Made by a program: the position numbers and the translations under genes. From assembly GCA_963932465.1 (NCBI GenBank), contig OZ010792.1, forward strand, positions 16,633,701-16,697,700: a DNA stretch of 64,000 nucleotides, read 5' to 3'. The notes below the pieces were generated by a model, which searched no databases, was not told where the DNA came from, and saw only the letters and a list, made by a program, of their open reading frames with translations. Below are positions 33,884-44,749 of this stretch, piece by piece (within the stretch, counting starts at the first letter, position 1; every line of letters starts with the position of its first letter). This DNA is from Maratus speciosus (Eukaryota > Arthropoda > Arachnida > Araneae > Salticidae).

Positions 33884-34879
33884 TAGGCTAATTAAAATAA
33901 ATATTATCCAAATAACTATAAAATATTGGTTTAACTGCTGCTCACCATTACACCAATATTGAATTATTCAGAAATAATTCCTATGAAATATCAATACTTT
34001 TCATATATTGGCATTATTTACAATACAATATCAATATTATATAAAATTTTCTTTAAATTGAAAGTATTGGCAATGGTTAAATATTTGCTTTATCGTTAAA
34101 TATTTGGTCATTGCATGCCACAACCGGTCGAAAAGACGGCGATATAAACGATATTGACCCAACATTGTTCATTCTATCGGAGTATAAATGACCACAATCA
34201 AATGCCATTTGACGTGGTTAGCGTTAGGATATTTGTTTTTAATAATAACAAGTTAGCAAGTCAAATGTGACAATTGTTGCTAATGTTCCTGCAGTAGACT
34301 AATATTTGAAGTCGAGAATTCATTTTATACGCTTCCTTGTTTAGTTCCAAGTATCTTTGGTAGATGGCTCTACGCTGCCTCAAATTGTTGGAATGCTCCA
34401 ACTAACAATGAATATGAATGATGAATAACAATGAATAACAGTGAAAATGGTTCAAAGTTACTCAGTTTTTACCTTTCATTCTGTTTAGCTGTTGAAGCGC
34501 TAAAAATGAGTTTCCGTTTTGAAATTGAGAGGTCCAATAAGCGATATTAAAGTTTGAGACATTGAAGCGCCATCTATCGATGATGTTTAGACCTAAAATA
34601 AGGAAGTGAAATAAAAATAATTCTGGCTTCATACATTAGCCTCTTCCAAGAACAACTTCAATAACCGTCACAGTTTACTTCTAATTCCATTTTAAAATAA
34701 GTCAGTACTTCATAGAACACCCTGTATATGCAAATTTGATATGTATGCATCTGATCGTCAAAAGATATTAAAAAGAACTGATAGTCAATTTGAGTCAAAT
34801 AGCTGTTGTATTTTATGTTTCTTTCTTTCATTTTATTTCTTTCAAATTCTAATTTTTGTTAGAAATTTAGAAAACTCCC
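33884..34879. other. Unannotated spacer
   Basis: No gene or repeat I can name. AATGAATAACA is tandemly repeated near 34405-34440. Confidence 0.35.
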
Positions 34880-35829
34880 AGAAAAATGTTTCTTTAAAAA
34901 AATGCTTCAATTGTTAGAACCATTTTAGTACGAATAGAAAATCAATATTCAAAGAAATAAATTTATTTTCTTCTCAGTCTCTCATTTTTTTCAAACATCT
35001 ATACAACCGATCATAATTTAGACATAAATCTTCCAAATTTCTTTACATTTGTCTCTTTGTCCAACATAAAATGGATATCGCAATTACACGATTTATTTAT
35101 TTTTTGTTGTTGTTGTTTTGTAATGGTCGATTTTAAAATTGTCGATAATGCTGGGTTAGCTCTTTATAAAACTAAAGAATTGGTTTAAAATAAAGAGTAA
35201 AAATAATAGTCTTCCATTTTGTAATAAATTCTTTTCGTAATAATTATTTCGTATAGCCTTCCTTTCACCTTATTTTTAAATTGCTAACCTCGTATTTCAT
35301 ACCACATTTCTTTTTTCTTTTAATTTTCTTTTAGATAACTTATTTTCCTTTTTTGTCGTTCACTCTGCATAGAAAAATCGAACCTTCACCCAAAGTGCGA
35401 TAACTTGAAAATTTTCTGAAGCTCAAAATTTTTTCTACTATGTTTAAATCTAAGCAATTATTGCCAATGCAATTTATAAAAGCATTTATTTTTTAGCAGA
35501 TAAGTAACTAACGAGGCTGAAAGATTTGGAACATGTAGAAATGTTTTTTTCCTTTAAAAGTTGCGGTGGAGTTTCCAAATCTTTTATTCGAAATCAATAG
35601 CACTTTTTTAAAAAGATACAAATCTTGTTCTGCTGCCCGTTTTCAGATAGAAAAAAATCAATGAAATACTTCCTTTTCCTCTACAATAATACATGCGAGA
35701 TTAATGGTGTAAGGCTGCGAAATCTAAAAATATTTAAATGGATTAAAATATTTTGAGTATTTTGCGCTTTCCCAATAAAGTGATAATTTTTTCTTCTGAT
35801 TAAATTCACTTAATTCTATATTTTATATA

Positions 35830-36785
35830 CAGTGAAACCTCTCTGTGCGACCACCTTCCTGAACGGTCATTTTTTATGGAACGAAATTTATTTCCATAGG
35901 CTCAATACTAAGTTTACCTCCATTCGGAGACGATCCCAGATGAACTCCCTCCATGAGCGAACAATTTCTTTGAAGAAAATGAAACAAATTCTGTTTTTTC
36001 CTGGTCGCTTGAAAAAGGTTTTATTAGAAAAATAATTCTGGAGAGCGCATTCATCATCAAACTTCTAAACTAAGTTTAGAATTTTTTTTTATTATTATTC
36101 TGGTAACTTTTAAGTGTTTAAGCCTCTTTGTGCCGTTTTAGGCAATGAATTTAACCCATTAACGCCGGTTGGTACGAAAATCTGCCATTTAAGTAATACG
36201 GAATTTTAAATATAAAAACCAGTATTTTAGTAAGGAAACTTTCTTATTACGTAATCTCAAACTTTGAGAGATCAAATAAGTTAAAATTACAGTATGGAAA
36301 AACTAGTGTCAACGGGTACCTAGGTATTAAAAATAAGTAAAATAAACTCGGCATTAATGGGTTAACTCTGATGACAAATTAAGAATGACGGTCAATCTCT
36401 TGCTTATTCTGCCAGAAAACTCTCAAAGAAATAGATAAATTAATGAAATCATCATTATTTATTCCCGTCCAAAAAATTGCATTTGTTTACTGAACTTCGA
36501 AAGGACTTGGAAAAAAAAGTTGTAAAAGATAGAACCGTAAAATCAAAGCAAATGTATTCATTCTTTAAACTCTGCAGTAATTAACTTATGTAATTAACTT
36601 TTGTTTTGATATTTAAATTTTTATATTTTTTCCTAATGTGAAAAATAAAGGTTAGTGATATTAATTGTTACCTTCTTTCTACAATTAAAATCTAGATTTA
36701 AACATGACCTCTATTGAGAGACCACCTTTCGAAGCGACCATTTTTTATTGGAACGGAACGTGGTTGCTTTAGAGAGGTTTTACTG
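35830..36785. mobile_element. TA element, CAGTGAAACCTCTCT ends
   Basis: 956 bp with TA on both sides. The ends are CAGTGAAACCTCTCTGTGCG and GCTTTAGAGAGGTTTTACTG, with repeated CGACCATTTTTTAT near both ends. No transposase. It hosts a TTAA MITE (36151-36365). Copy B of the surrounding duplication gives the empty site near 41480. Confidence 0.8.
36151..36365. mobile_element. TTAA MITE, CCCATTAACGCCGG subfamily
   Basis: 215 bp flanked by TTAA, with ends CCCATTAACGCCGG and CTCGGCATTAATGGG. The palindrome TACCTAGGTA (36317-36326) lies about 39 nt from the right edge, an outlier in position. Nested in 35830-36785. Confidence 0.7.
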
Positions 36786-37120
36786 TAGTTCTTAAATTGA
36801 GATGGAGTAAAAAGGAGTCTTTCAAGCAGTAAAAATTAAAACAAAAGAAAAAATCAAAGCAGCCGTTATCTGTATTTTGCATAATGTGGTGGTGACAGGA
36901 ATGATCGGAAATCTCTGATGTATAATCATTGCAAAAGGAAAGGATAGCCCCCTCCCTTTATTTTAGTAACTCTCCGGCAAATCCTGGTATGAAAATTATA
37001 CTTATACCAGAAAATATACAGTAAATATTGTGTTCCTTTTAAAATCTAGCGCACGCTGCTATTTTGAAAATTTTAATCCAAATGTCACAATGACAGCAGA
37101 ATTTGCGATCAGTTTTTTCT

Positions 37121-37337
37121 AACCCTTTGAGCTCTGGGGATGAATTGCTTCAAATGGCCCAAATATCACATTGGAAACAGTATTATGTAAGCAAAAGATT
37201 CGACTTATAATATACACAAAAAAATGCATTAACGCTTTTTTAATTAAATTTGGTTGAATATTCCGATGCCAATGTGACATTTGGCGATTAAAATTTAGTG
37301 GGGGAAAATTCACCCATCAGAGCTCAAAGGGTTTTAA
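37121..37337. mobile_element. TTAA MITE, CCCTTTGAGCTCTG subfamily
   Basis: The ends are CCCTTTGAGCTCTGGGG and CAGAGCTCAAAGGG. The right flank reads TTTTAA and the left CTAA. Near the right end GTGGG...CACCCA can pair. A second right-end fragment with the same AATTCATCCACCAGAGCTTAAAG sequence type follows at about 37382-37455. Confidence 0.65.
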
Positions 37338-37381
37338 ATAAGTAAACATGTACAGACAAACTAAACCAAACGATTTGTTTC

Positions 37382-37455
37382 AAAAGTCTGGTGCCATTGT
37401 GGAATTTGGGAATTAAAATTAAGTGGGGTAAAATTCATCCACCAGAGCTTAAAGA
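37382..37455. mobile_element. Right-end fragment of the CCCTTTGAGCTCTG MITE
   Basis: GTCTGGTGCCATTGTGG, then TAAGTGGGGTAAAATTCATC, then CACCAGAGCTTAAAG repeat the right half of 37121-37337 with substitutions. Confidence 0.55.
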
Positions 37456-37663
37456 TAAACCCTTTGATTGTTGGCACGTTGGGAGATATAAGTCCCAATA
37501 GACTATTTTGTATTCTCTTTATATCATTTTTTAAAAAATAATCTGTGCAGTAAAGTTGTATTATGATATTTTAATAAAAAAAAAACTACCACAAAGAATA
37601 ACGTGCTACGACTCAATATAAAAATGGCTGTCAGGCTTGGTCAATAATCTAAGGGTCAAGAAA
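37456..37663 (+). mobile_element. Probable TTAA MITE, ACCCTTTGATTGTTGGCACG end
   Basis: The left end ACCCTTTGATTGTTGGC resembles the complement of the right end GGTCAATAATCTAAGGGTC. A hairpin TTGGGA...TCCCAA (37479-37498) sits about 23 nt from the left edge, as in other members. The TTAA flanks are mutated on both sides. Confidence 0.45.
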
Positions 37664-37669
37664 CATTCA

Positions 37670-37890
37670 AACAAAATGTCTCTTTAAAAAATGCATCAGT
37701 CTTTAAAACTTATTTATACCAATCCAAAATGAATATATTTTTTTAAGAAATAAAGTTATTTTATTCAAATCTTTTTTCTTAAACGCCGATACAATCACAT
37801 TTTACACAAAAATCTTTCTTCCACATTTCTTTTAAGTTTATTTCTTTGTCCAATATAAATGCCTATAGCAATTATGCGATTTCTTTGAAA
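37670..37890 (+). repeat. Segmental duplication, copy B, 5' part
   Basis: AATGTCTCTTTAAAAAATGC through TTTGTCCAATATAAATGCC and GCAATTATGCGATTT match 34880-35100. About 2.85 kb of other sequence separates it from the rest of copy B. Confidence 0.6.
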
Positions 37891-38104
37891 TGATAGTGTA
37901 GCGAGGAGCGCTATATCGATTTTTTAAACTTAAACCATTCCATCTAATATCTAGGAGAAATGCTTTAAGTTTAATCCACTTCATATAATATCTAGCAGCA
38001 GCGTTTCATCTGAATCGAGTTCTCCCGTGCAATGCAAATCTTTGCCTTCTTAAAGTTTCCAGTTAAAGTTTGCCTTTAAATTTTCCAGTTGCTTTTCAGA
38101 TGCA

Positions 38105-38255
38105 CAGAGTTGCCAAGTCTCCGGCTTTTTGCACACCACTATTGTCTTAGAGAAAATTTTCTTCTTTTAAATCGCCCGAATGTTCCAATTAACTAAAACA
38201 ACATTTTCTGTATTAAAATTCCGGTATCCAAAAACCCGGAGACTTGGTACCTCTG
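38105..38255. mobile_element. hAT-like MITE, CAGAGTTGCCAAGTCTCCGG ends
   Basis: 151 bp. The ends are CAGAGTTGCCAAGTCTCCGG and CCGGAGACTTGGTACCTCTG. The flanks CAGATGCA and GTGATGCA share six of eight bases, an eroded 8-bp target duplication. Confidence 0.65.
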
Positions 38256-38291
38256 GTGATGCAAAACAACTCCACACCGATGATTAATGGT

Positions 38292-38360
38292 ATAGCCAGG
38301 GGTCGTACGTAGTAGGAAATTTTTCAGGACAAATATCAGTATTTTTTTATAGACAAACTA
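38292..38360. mobile_element. Left fragment of the CAGGGTTCGTACG foldback
   Basis: CAGGGGTCGTACGTAG and TTTTTCAGGACAAATATCAG match the left half of the family (compare 43526-43575). It is truncated after TTTTTTATAGACAAA. Confidence 0.5.
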
Positions 38361-39304
38361 GGGGGCTCTGACCCCTGCAAGCTACGCTCGCCAATCCCCG
38401 TTGAGACACCTCAGAATCTAAAAGCACGCTAATCTGATCGCTTTTAAAAAGATTAGAGAAGATTGAATTAAACTAAAAAAAGCTGTGCAGATCTCCCTGT
38501 AAACGGGTTTCCATTCAATTCCCTTTGATTGCAAAATGGGCGAAACAGTTGCTGTTAGGAAATCCAATGGTTGTTTTCGTTTTTTATTAAAGAAGATCAG
38601 TTAAACATTTGAAAATAAGCTAAAATAAAATGAATTAAGTATACAGAGTCTTTGTCTCCCGGTATTTAAAACAATATCTATAACAATATCCTAAGTCATG
38701 TGACTATCATCAACAGTTCCAGGGGGACCACTTCGCTTTTTGTACTCTAGGTACCATTTTGGTACTTTAATGTTAGCCAGGCACATGTGATAAGTCGCCA
38801 AATATTATTCTATCGCCATCATTTCATCTATATTATAATAGTTCAAGTCATCAACTGCCATAAACAAATACGGTCTGAATTCTTCGCCGTTCATATGAAA
38901 GTTTGGTACAGATGTCATATACGCCCATACTGGCGCGATTTTTTTCCGACGTCAATTTGGAGAACGCATCAATAGCATAAACAACAACATCCGACTTACC
39001 ATATCAAGCAAAATAACAATACTTTGGCGCAAGTTAAGTGCCCGTTCCGTATATGACGTTGGCGTCAGAAAAAAAATCGCGCCAATATGGGGCCGCAAGT
39101 TTTCCATTTTCATTAAAAAATCAAAAATTTTTTTTTCGAATAAAACTACATAAAGGTTGCCATGGTCGCGAAGAATTCTTGGTACTGTTACGCTAGCCGG
39201 ATGCAAATCTCGCCAATAGCTTTTTTTCAGTTCACCAGTTATCATTTTTGTTTTCGAGTGGTAATAATCGGCCAGATGTCATATACGCACCGTAGGTTTG
39301 GCGC

Positions 39305-39346
<42 letters not shown>

Positions 39347-40511
39347 CGAAAATTTGGCGAAAACCTCTTTTTCAAATACCAGTTACATATGTATTTTTGA
39401 TATTATTTAGTTACCCCGTCGAAAAAAATCTATCGGCAACTATAAGATTAAATGCCAATAATGGTTGATCGTTAATATCACATTCACTTGACTTTAAGCA
39501 AGTTACACGTGTTTACGGCATCAAGTGATTTTTATTTCGACGTTTTTTTTTGTATATTTATTAATGTTATACTAATTTATTTGTTCTTTCGTTATTTAAA
39601 ATAAAAATTATGTCAATTCGTATATAATTTGGCGAAATTGGTCGACGGAATAACTAATACCGTATTTTTTAATTATTTTCTATTATTTTCTAAAGAAAAT
39701 ATAAAAAAAAATAATTAATAACTAAAGAACAAAATAATTTATATAAGTTTAAAAAAGAAATAAAAGTAAATAAACATTTATTATTAAATAAACAACAATA
39801 GCCAGGTTACCATGTCAATCACAATAATGCCATTTTGGCGCCAATTAGGAACCTCGGTGCGTAGATAACATCTGTGCCTAATTTTTTTTCTTTTCGTTTT
39901 GTTTTAAAAACAAAGAAAGAAGTGAAAGCCATCAATTTTAAATGAAAGTTGTGTATTTTAAATAAAATGAATGAAAGGATTATATTTTAAATAAAATTAA
40001 TGAAATATAAAAAAAAAATGCGACGGGAAAAATGTTTAGCGAATTATCACCTGCGTCTCGCTAACATAAAAAATATCGTCAGGCTTGATTTCTCTATCAG
40101 AATCTTTCGATTTGACGATGAATTATGAATAAAATTAGCATGATACATTTCTTAGCATACATTTAAGGGAGGCCAAACTGGTCGCCAAATTAGTTTAAAA
40201 TAATAACCTTTTCTGAAATATGAAAAAAATATATCTGTTATGATTAAAATTTGAGTTGCTATCATTAGAAAAATGTATTTGAAATTAGAAAAAAATTAAT
40301 ATTTCGAAAACTAATTCGAATTTTAAAATTCTAATACCAGTTTTGAGATCTGCGGAGCAATACTGATTTTTGGTGTTAATTTCATCGCAAAGTATTCCAT
40401 ATTTTAGTAGAAATCGCCGTGAAACATAATCAGTTGTTTAATCAGTCGTTTCAAAGAATCGTTACATAAATTCGTTTCGTTAGGATTTTATATATATAGG
40501 GTAGATATACC
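38361..40511. other. Unclassified region with TGGCGCGATTTTTTT motifs
   Basis: GTCATATACG followed by TGGCGCGATTTTTTT occurs at 38917-38948 and 39275-39320, and inverted at 39040-39100. A poly-T tract lies at about 39309-39343. GGTACCATTTTGGTAC near 38750 is a small hairpin. No termini or coding frame could be assigned. Confidence 0.35.
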
Positions 40512-40615
40512 TAGGTTAAATGCGCTAAATTTCGCCTTATTGAAGAAAAGATTTTCTATAAGAAAATATTGATACCGAAGAATTTCCTGGTCATGAAATA
40601 TCAGTACAGGACGAC
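40512..40615. mobile_element. Right fragment of the CAGGGTTCGTACG foldback
   Basis: CTAAATTTCGCCTTATTGAA, TTTTCTATAAGAAAATATTG and GAAGAATTTCCTGGTCATGA match the right half of the family. The end CCCGTACGAACCCTG is lost. Confidence 0.55.
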
Positions 40616-40739
40616 CCATGGGCATATAATAGCAAATCATAGAAATAAGTATTCCAGTAGTGGAAATATATATATTTTTTTTTATTGCGACTACATAAAG
40701 GATACAAAATTAAATTTATAAAGAATTATTTAAATTGAA

Positions 40740-41640
40740 AGATATCGAACAACCTTGGCGGAAGTGTCCGCTGCCAATTAAACAAGAAAAATATTCTTTA
40801 TAATTATAGTGGTGCAGGAAAAAAAAGTTTATATATTAAAAGTTAAATTTTGATTTCTTCTTATATGCATCATCGAACAGCGTAGAATTGGATTTGAAAT
40901 AAAGAGAAAAAATAAGTTTTCCGTTTTATTGAACCCATTATTTTTAAGCATTTAATTCCTATTTCGTGTATCATATTTGTGTTTTATTTTCCCTTTTTAG
41001 CTATCTTAGTTTTACGTAGTACCTCCTTTTACTCTGTATTGAAATTTTCACTCAAAGTACGATATCTTAAAAGTTTTTCGATGATAATAATTATTTCAAA
41101 AACATTGAATCTTAACAATTATTTCCAATCCCGATATATAAAAGGATTTTTTAATAAGTAAATTACTAACGATGCCGAGAGATTTAAATCGTGTAAAGAA
41201 AGCATTCCTTTGAAAGTTCTGGTGGTGTTTTCCGAATCTTTTACTTGAAATCAATAGCACTTCTTTAAAAAGATATAAACTTTGTTCTGTCGCCAGTTTT
41301 CGGATTGAAAAAAAAAAATCAATAAAACACTTCATTTCCACTCCATAAATGTATGTCAGATTACTGGTGTAAGAATGCGGAATCTAAAAATATTTAAATG
41401 TGTTAAAATATTTTACATTTTTTGTGTTTTGCAATAAAATGTTAATTTTTTTGCTTCGGATTACATCAACTAAATTCTAGGTGTTATATAATTATTAAAC
41501 CGTGATAAATAAAAATTGTCTTTCATGAAGAAAAAAAAATGGAAAACAAAGAGAAACAATGAGAAAAACAATTGCATGGTTTGCATTTTGTTTGATGTGG
41601 TGCTACAAATCATGAAGAGCATTTTAGATAAGTAGCATAT
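40740..41640 (+). repeat. Segmental duplication, copy B, 3' part
   Basis: It matches 35160-35820 and 36790-36930: ACTCAAAGTACGATATC, AAATCAATAGCACTTCTTTA, TGGTGTAAGAATGCGG, CTAAAAATATTTAAATG, then TTGTTTGATGTGGTG. The junction near 41480 corresponds to the empty site of the 35830-36785 element. Confidence 0.6.
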
Positions 41641-42030
41641 AGATCGGGAAGTGGCAATACAGACAATCCCCTCATCGAGTTCTGAAATTCTAAATTAGTT
41701 AAAACTCTATTCGCATATTAAAACGCAATCGGTCTGCCAAGTCATATCTTGGTGGAAAACACCTGAAAACCCGATTTTATCAGTTGGCTCGTAGTTTTAA
41801 CCTTTTTTTTTTTCCTCCTCGGAGTCCTCCATGTTTTTATACTTTTGGAGGCAGGAAAACACAATGGTAAACCTACGAGACTAACAGACAATGGTAAACC
41901 CTTGAAAACGGGTGTTTTCCACCAATATATAAATTGGCTGACCGATTGCGCTTTAATATGTGAATAAAATTTTAATTAATTCTGGAATTTCAGCCGTGAG
42001 GTGATTGTCTGTACTGCCACCTCCCGGTCT
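41641..42030. mobile_element. Long foldback element, AGATCGGGAAGTGGCAATAC ends
   Basis: 390 bp. AGATCGGGAAGTGGCAATAC and the inverse GTACTGCCACCTCCCGGTCT continue into arms of about 150 bp each (CGCAATCGGTCTGCCAA against TTGGCTGACCGATTGCG; TTGGTGGAAAACACC against GGTGTTTTCCACCAA). ATAT lies on both sides. No coding capacity. Confidence 0.75.
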
Positions 42031-42046
42031 AATATTAATTTTTATT

Positions 42047-42237
42047 TTAACCCTCTAAGCTTTTTAACCGGCTTTTGCGTCACGTGATATTTTTGATTGA
42101 AATGTGGATTTAATAAAAAAATTGAAATATTTACTTTTTTCTGGTGTATAAAATATTTAGATAAATACGGTAACTAAATGCAAATCCTCATGCCAATGGT
42201 GTTCATAGATCGGTGTTCATGTCTCGTAAATCGTTAA
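42047..42237. mobile_element. Possible TTAA MITE abutting the next one
   Basis: TTAACCCTCTAAGC starts like other members, and the segment ends at the TTAA that also begins the next element. A short palindrome TCACGTGA (42080-42087) is present. The right terminus does not mirror the left, so this is tentative. Confidence 0.35.
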
Positions 42238-42398
42238 CCCGTTGAAGGGCAGTGATTCTTTTTTAGAGCACTTAATTTTAATCTCTAAATGACATATTGG
42301 CGCCAGAATTTTATAATGAAAATTAAGCGCGTGAAAAAAAGCTTTCATTTATTTTCATATAATTTAGTTTGAAAATTCTTTGCTCCTGAAAGGGTTAA
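42234..42398 (+). mobile_element. TTAA MITE, CCCGTTGAAGGGC subfamily, 165 bp
   Basis: TTAA-flanked, with ends CCCGTTGAAGGGCAG and TTTGCTCCTGAAAGGG. The core CATATTGGCGCCAG matches the 3687-type elements, but the element is shorter by an internal deletion. A degenerate hairpin AGTGATTC...GAGCACT follows the left end. Confidence 0.65.
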
Positions 42399-42959
42399 AC
42401 ATTTAATTAAAATTACTGTCATACACTTTTGATGGGTTTATGGAGAAAAATAACTTATTCAAGCCAAAATGAAATTTTTTCTGGCACAATCTGAAAATTT
42501 CAGTTTTTTTTAATTACACTTTTCCTGCAGTTTTGAAATTTTTTTGTTAGATACTTTTCATAGAAATGTTCTTTATAACTGTAAGGATAAGATTTACAAA
42601 AATTTAATTATTTTTAAATAGCTTTAATTAAATTAATTTTAACATTTACTTAAAGATTTTCATTTTTATTAATTTTTAATGACCACAATTTTATCCCGCA
42701 TTTGGATATATCGTACTTATTTGTTTTCTCGCGACAAGCGAGATATAGCAAAAGGCTAATAAAATATTTGCATTTTATGACAAAACTTTGTAACATAGCT
42801 CTTGTATTTAAAAAAAACTGCAACATTTTTCTTGTATTTAAAAAAAAAAAGGTTTTTTGAATAAATAATCGGTTTGGAAATTACAAAAAATTACGTAAAC
42901 TATAATTTCAGTAATCACGTTTAACGTAAAAGTAATAGGAAATTAAACATTTTAAACTA

Positions 42960-43300
42960 AGATTTGGCCGACAAATATCCGATAAAAATATGTTCCAAAC
43001 TTAATAATTTATAAAGTTTGAACGCAGCTCAAAAATAAATAAATAAATAGAATAGAATAGAATAAGATGTTCTTCTAATCAAAAAATGGAAAAAAAAAAA
43101 TATCAGCACTTGTTCCCTGGAATATTTTCCTTTCGAAGTTTAAAATTTCTTCTTTAATCATTATCCTAGGATGCTTTTATATATCGGTTGATCGTAAAAT
43201 AATTTTTAATACCGGAACTAATAACAGTAACGTTTTATCAAGAAAGGCTCTTGCGTGATATCAGTGGAATAAAATGGATGGGGTTACGTGAATAATTTAC
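42960..43300 (+). repeat. Dispersed repeat, copy 1
   Basis: It shares CGACAAATATCCGATAAAAA, TTTATAAAGTTTGAACGCAG, ATCAGCACTTGTTCC and GTGATATCAGTGGAAT with 61935-62265 in the same orientation and order. No terminal repeats are identified; unclassified. Confidence 0.6.
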
Positions 43301-43303
43301 GTA

Positions 43304-43511
43304 TTAACCCCTTCGGGACGGGAGCCTTTTACGAAATTTTTAATCTTTTGTCACCCTTTTTTAAAAACAGAAATTTGTGTCTTCTTGAATCGAGAAAATG
43401 CGCTGATTAAATAAGGCAAATTTTACAGTAAAATTTTACTGGTGAGGAAAAAGAAGGATTCTGAGCGCTTCATGCGGCACGTATACGTGTCGCTCGTCCC
43501 CAAGGGGTTAA
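43304..43511 (-). mobile_element. TTAA MITE, CCCCTTNGGGACG subfamily
   Basis: 208 bp flanked by TTAA, with ends CCCCTTCGGGACGGGAGCC and GTCGCTCGTCCCCAAGGGG. The palindrome CACGTATACGTG (43478-43489) ends 22 nt from the right edge. Very similar to 26958-27165. Confidence 0.8.
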
Positions 43512-43575
43512 AAGCTTCATAAGATCAGAGATCGTGCGCTTCAGGAAAATTTTCAGGACAAATATCAGTATTTTT

Positions 43576-44027
43576 TTAACCCCTTAACCCTCTCGCTGCG
43601 TAAGTAATTCTTCGCGATGAGCATCTTTTACAGAATTTTTAATCTTATATGACCGGTTCTTTAAAGCAGAAATTTTTTACTATCGTAATCAGGGAAAATG
43701 TCTTGATAAAATCAGACAAAGTTTTCGCTAAAAAATAACTGGTGGAGGATAAACAAATAGTATTAATTAGACGGGAAAATGCATGTCCGAGTATATCTCG
43801 CGTTGCACAGCGAGAGGGTCAACGGTCGCATTAAATTACATTTTAAAAATTCAAATTTCTCATTGCCACCACTTTTTTGAGAAAGAAATTTTCACCTTAT
43901 TTAATGACAGGTAAAATGATACCATAATAAACCCAGTTACACTATTTTATAAAACTGGAGGGAATCAAACAATCTGGGTAAAAGACACAGCCCGTGAATA
44001 TCACAGGAGCGAGAATTAAGGGGTTAA
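43576..44027 (-). mobile_element. TTAA MITE, CCCCTTAATTATCG subfamily, interrupted
   Basis: Read on the minus strand it matches 21699-21915 (GTCTTTTACCCAGATTG, CTGTCATTAAATAAGGTG). TTAA flanks both ends. It is itself split at an internal TTAA by 43584-43822, leaving about 213 bp of its own sequence. Confidence 0.8.
43584..43822 (-). mobile_element. TTAA MITE, CCCTCTCGCTGCG subfamily, innermost
   Basis: 239 bp, with left TTAA and right TCAA. The ends are CCCTCTCGCTGCG and CACAGCGAGAGGG. An imperfect palindrome CGAGTATATCTCG (43788-43800) ends 22 nt from the right edge and parallels the perfect one in 27297-27531. Removing the element restores CCCCTTAACGGTCGCATTAA, which matches the uninterrupted relative. 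Confidence 0.8.
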
Positions 44028-44046
44028 TCAAAAAATAAATCTAGGT

Positions 44047-44749
44047 TTAACTCTTCATCTTCTGACGGTACTTATAAGTACCATTAAAATAACTTGTTAT
44101 AAAATTCATTTAATACACCGATTAGTTGTAATACAGTTTAGAATTAGTTATAGAAACATTGTCTTATTCTACAAGCATTATTGGTTACACAAAACAAAAA
44201 TATTTTTAAAAGGATAATTTCTTTTGCCTTCGCATCTTTTCAGCTTTCTCGGCGTTGGGGGTGGGGGTGGGGGGGCGATTTTTCAATTCGGAAATATTTC
44301 TATATTTCTATTGTAAGAACATTATATTTATGCATTTCCTAATTCTACAAAATACTAAGAAAAATATTTAAAATAAAAGATTTGAGGGGGGTTATAAATA
44401 TTGTACAAAATCCGTATAAATTCAAATTTACTTACCGTAATTTCCGGTGTATAGCCCGCAGATCAAACAATTCAGTTTGGACCCAGAAATTTTATTCAGT
44501 ATTTGAAGACTAATATTTATCGTGATCTAAAAGTTTACATTTTATTTTTTTAAATTTCTGGGTCGAAACACGATTGTTTGATCCGCGGGTTATACACCGG
44601 AAATTACGGTAACCTTTCTAAATCCTTCAAACCTTCTAAAATTTATTAAATGATTGTTTAAATCTTTTAACGTAGTTTAAACAATTCACGAAAAATGCTT
44701 TAGAAGATAAAATTTTCTTGAATTCATAATTCAGTACATAAAGGGTTAA
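44047..44749 (+). mobile_element. TTAA element, CTCTTCATCTTCTG end, 703 bp
   Basis: TTAA-flanked. It starts CTCTTCATCTTCTGACGG and ends CAGTACATAAAGGG. The perfect 16-nt palindrome GGTACTTATAAGTACC (44067-44082) begins 20 nt from the left edge. It holds a G-rich run near 44258-44275 and the nested foldback 44432-44612. No transposase frame. Confidence 0.7.
44432..44612. mobile_element. Foldback MITE, TTACCGTAATTTCCGG family
   Basis: 181 bp with TTACCGTAATTTCCGGTGTA and the inverse TACACCGGAAATTACGGTAA. The arms continue through GCAGATCAAACAATTC. A fragment is at 33477-33530. Confidence 0.8.

Larger units (their letters stand above)
34880..36930 (+). repeat. Segmental duplication, copy A
   Basis: It matches copy B (37670-37890 and 40740-41640) in the same order and orientation. 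Shared landmarks are TTTGTCCAACATAAAATGG, CACCCAAAGTGCGATA, AAATCAATAGCACTTTTTTA, TGGTGTAAG and CTAAAAATATTTAAATG. Divergence is substantial, so this is an old event or an unrecognised ancient repeat. The CAGT element at 35830-36785 is inserted here and absent from copy B. Confidence 0.65.
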
